A stretch of DNA of 64,000 bases, taken from NCBI RefSeq assembly GCF_002975435.1, contig NZ_PCPT01000006.1:149159-213158 (forward strand). Reading direction: 5' to 3'. The notes beneath the pieces are model-generated. The model searched no databases. It worked only from the letters and a program-made list of their open reading frames with translations, and had not been told where the DNA came from. This stretch comes from Arthrobacter sp. MYb227. Its GTDB lineage: Bacteria; Actinomycetota; Actinomycetes; Actinomycetales; Micrococcaceae. Positions 63,986-64,000 of the stretch are shown here, piece by piece (position 1 is the stretch's first letter; each line of letters starts with the position of its first letter). A program made the translations under genes and the position numbers.

Positions 63986-64000
63986 TCCCCCTCCCCGCTC

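Larger units (their letters stand above)
55638..64000. mobile_element. Integrated phage-like element, left part, inserted at tRNA-Leu
   Basis: From the tRNA-Leu end the gene content changes to that of an integrative element: tyrosine integrase pointing to the tRNA, XRE repressor, divergent excisionase, putative replication protein, repeat protein, second recombinase and HK97-type capsid. The core attachment sequence is expected to be the 3' part of the tRNA. No second copy of it is seen in the window, so the element continues beyond 64000. Absence of terminase, portal and protease before the capsid gene makes a satellite or defective prophage as likely as a normal prophage. Confidence 0.85.

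Overview
The window looks like a chromosome segment from a moderately GC-rich actinobacterium, most likely of the Micrococcaceae (Arthrobacter sensu lato, for example Glutamicibacter). This is inferred from actinobacterial protein types (SdhCDAB, a basic-tailed FtsB/DivIC protein, DUF501, a mycosin-like S8 protease, type II NADH dehydrogenase), the DtxR/IdeR-type iron box and the gene order. No 16S rRNA gene is present, so the genus is not proven.

Layout. 1-5.3 kb: the 3' part of folD, a PepSY lipoprotein, a two-component pair whose kinase carries an in-frame amber codon, a SHOCT membrane peptide and a fatty acid desaturase. 5.3-9.4 kb: an iron(III) ABC importer (binding protein, permease, ATPase) behind a near-perfect DtxR/IdeR operator; two of its genes show +1 homopolymer shifts near the start. 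9.4-16.3 kb: a small membrane protein, a VOC protein, a decayed MFS pseudogene, a second NarL-type two-component pair, a Sap/GAP-family membrane protein and two exported proteins. 16.3-20.9 kb: one very large secreted protein with an N,N-dimethylformamidase-like N-terminal domain, Ig-like domains and four DUF4082 repeats. 21-25.2 kb: exonuclease III, TrpS, a 2H phosphoesterase and a YihY/BrkB protein. 25.2-25.9 kb: about 660 bp without an intact gene.

25.9-29.4 kb: the sdhCDAB operon on the minus strand. 29.6-36.3 kb: manC, then a betT-betB-betA choline-to-glycine-betaine cluster. 36.5-47.4 kb: an M20 amidohydrolase, then a nucleoside uptake and salvage block (BMP-type lipoprotein, double ABC ATPase, two permeases, cytidine deaminase, thymidine phosphorylase, a DedA protein and adenosine deaminase). 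47.6-55.4 kb: a housekeeping block (MazG, enolase, FtsB-like, DUF501, Ppx/GppA, S8 protease, Ndh) ending at tRNA-Leu(TAA).

55.6-64 kb: an integrated mobile element begins directly at the tRNA-Leu 3' end and runs off the window. It has an integrase, an XRE repressor, a divergent excisionase, a small protein built from two copies of one unit, a putative winged-helix protein whose gene contains 24-bp iteron-like repeats, a protein made of about 41 consecutive six-residue repeats, a second tyrosine recombinase, two small proteins and an HK97-type capsid gene. There is no terminase, portal or protease in front of the capsid gene. This recalls a satellite or capsid-carrying island more than an ordinary prophage, but the right end is not visible. 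It is the most unusual part of the window.
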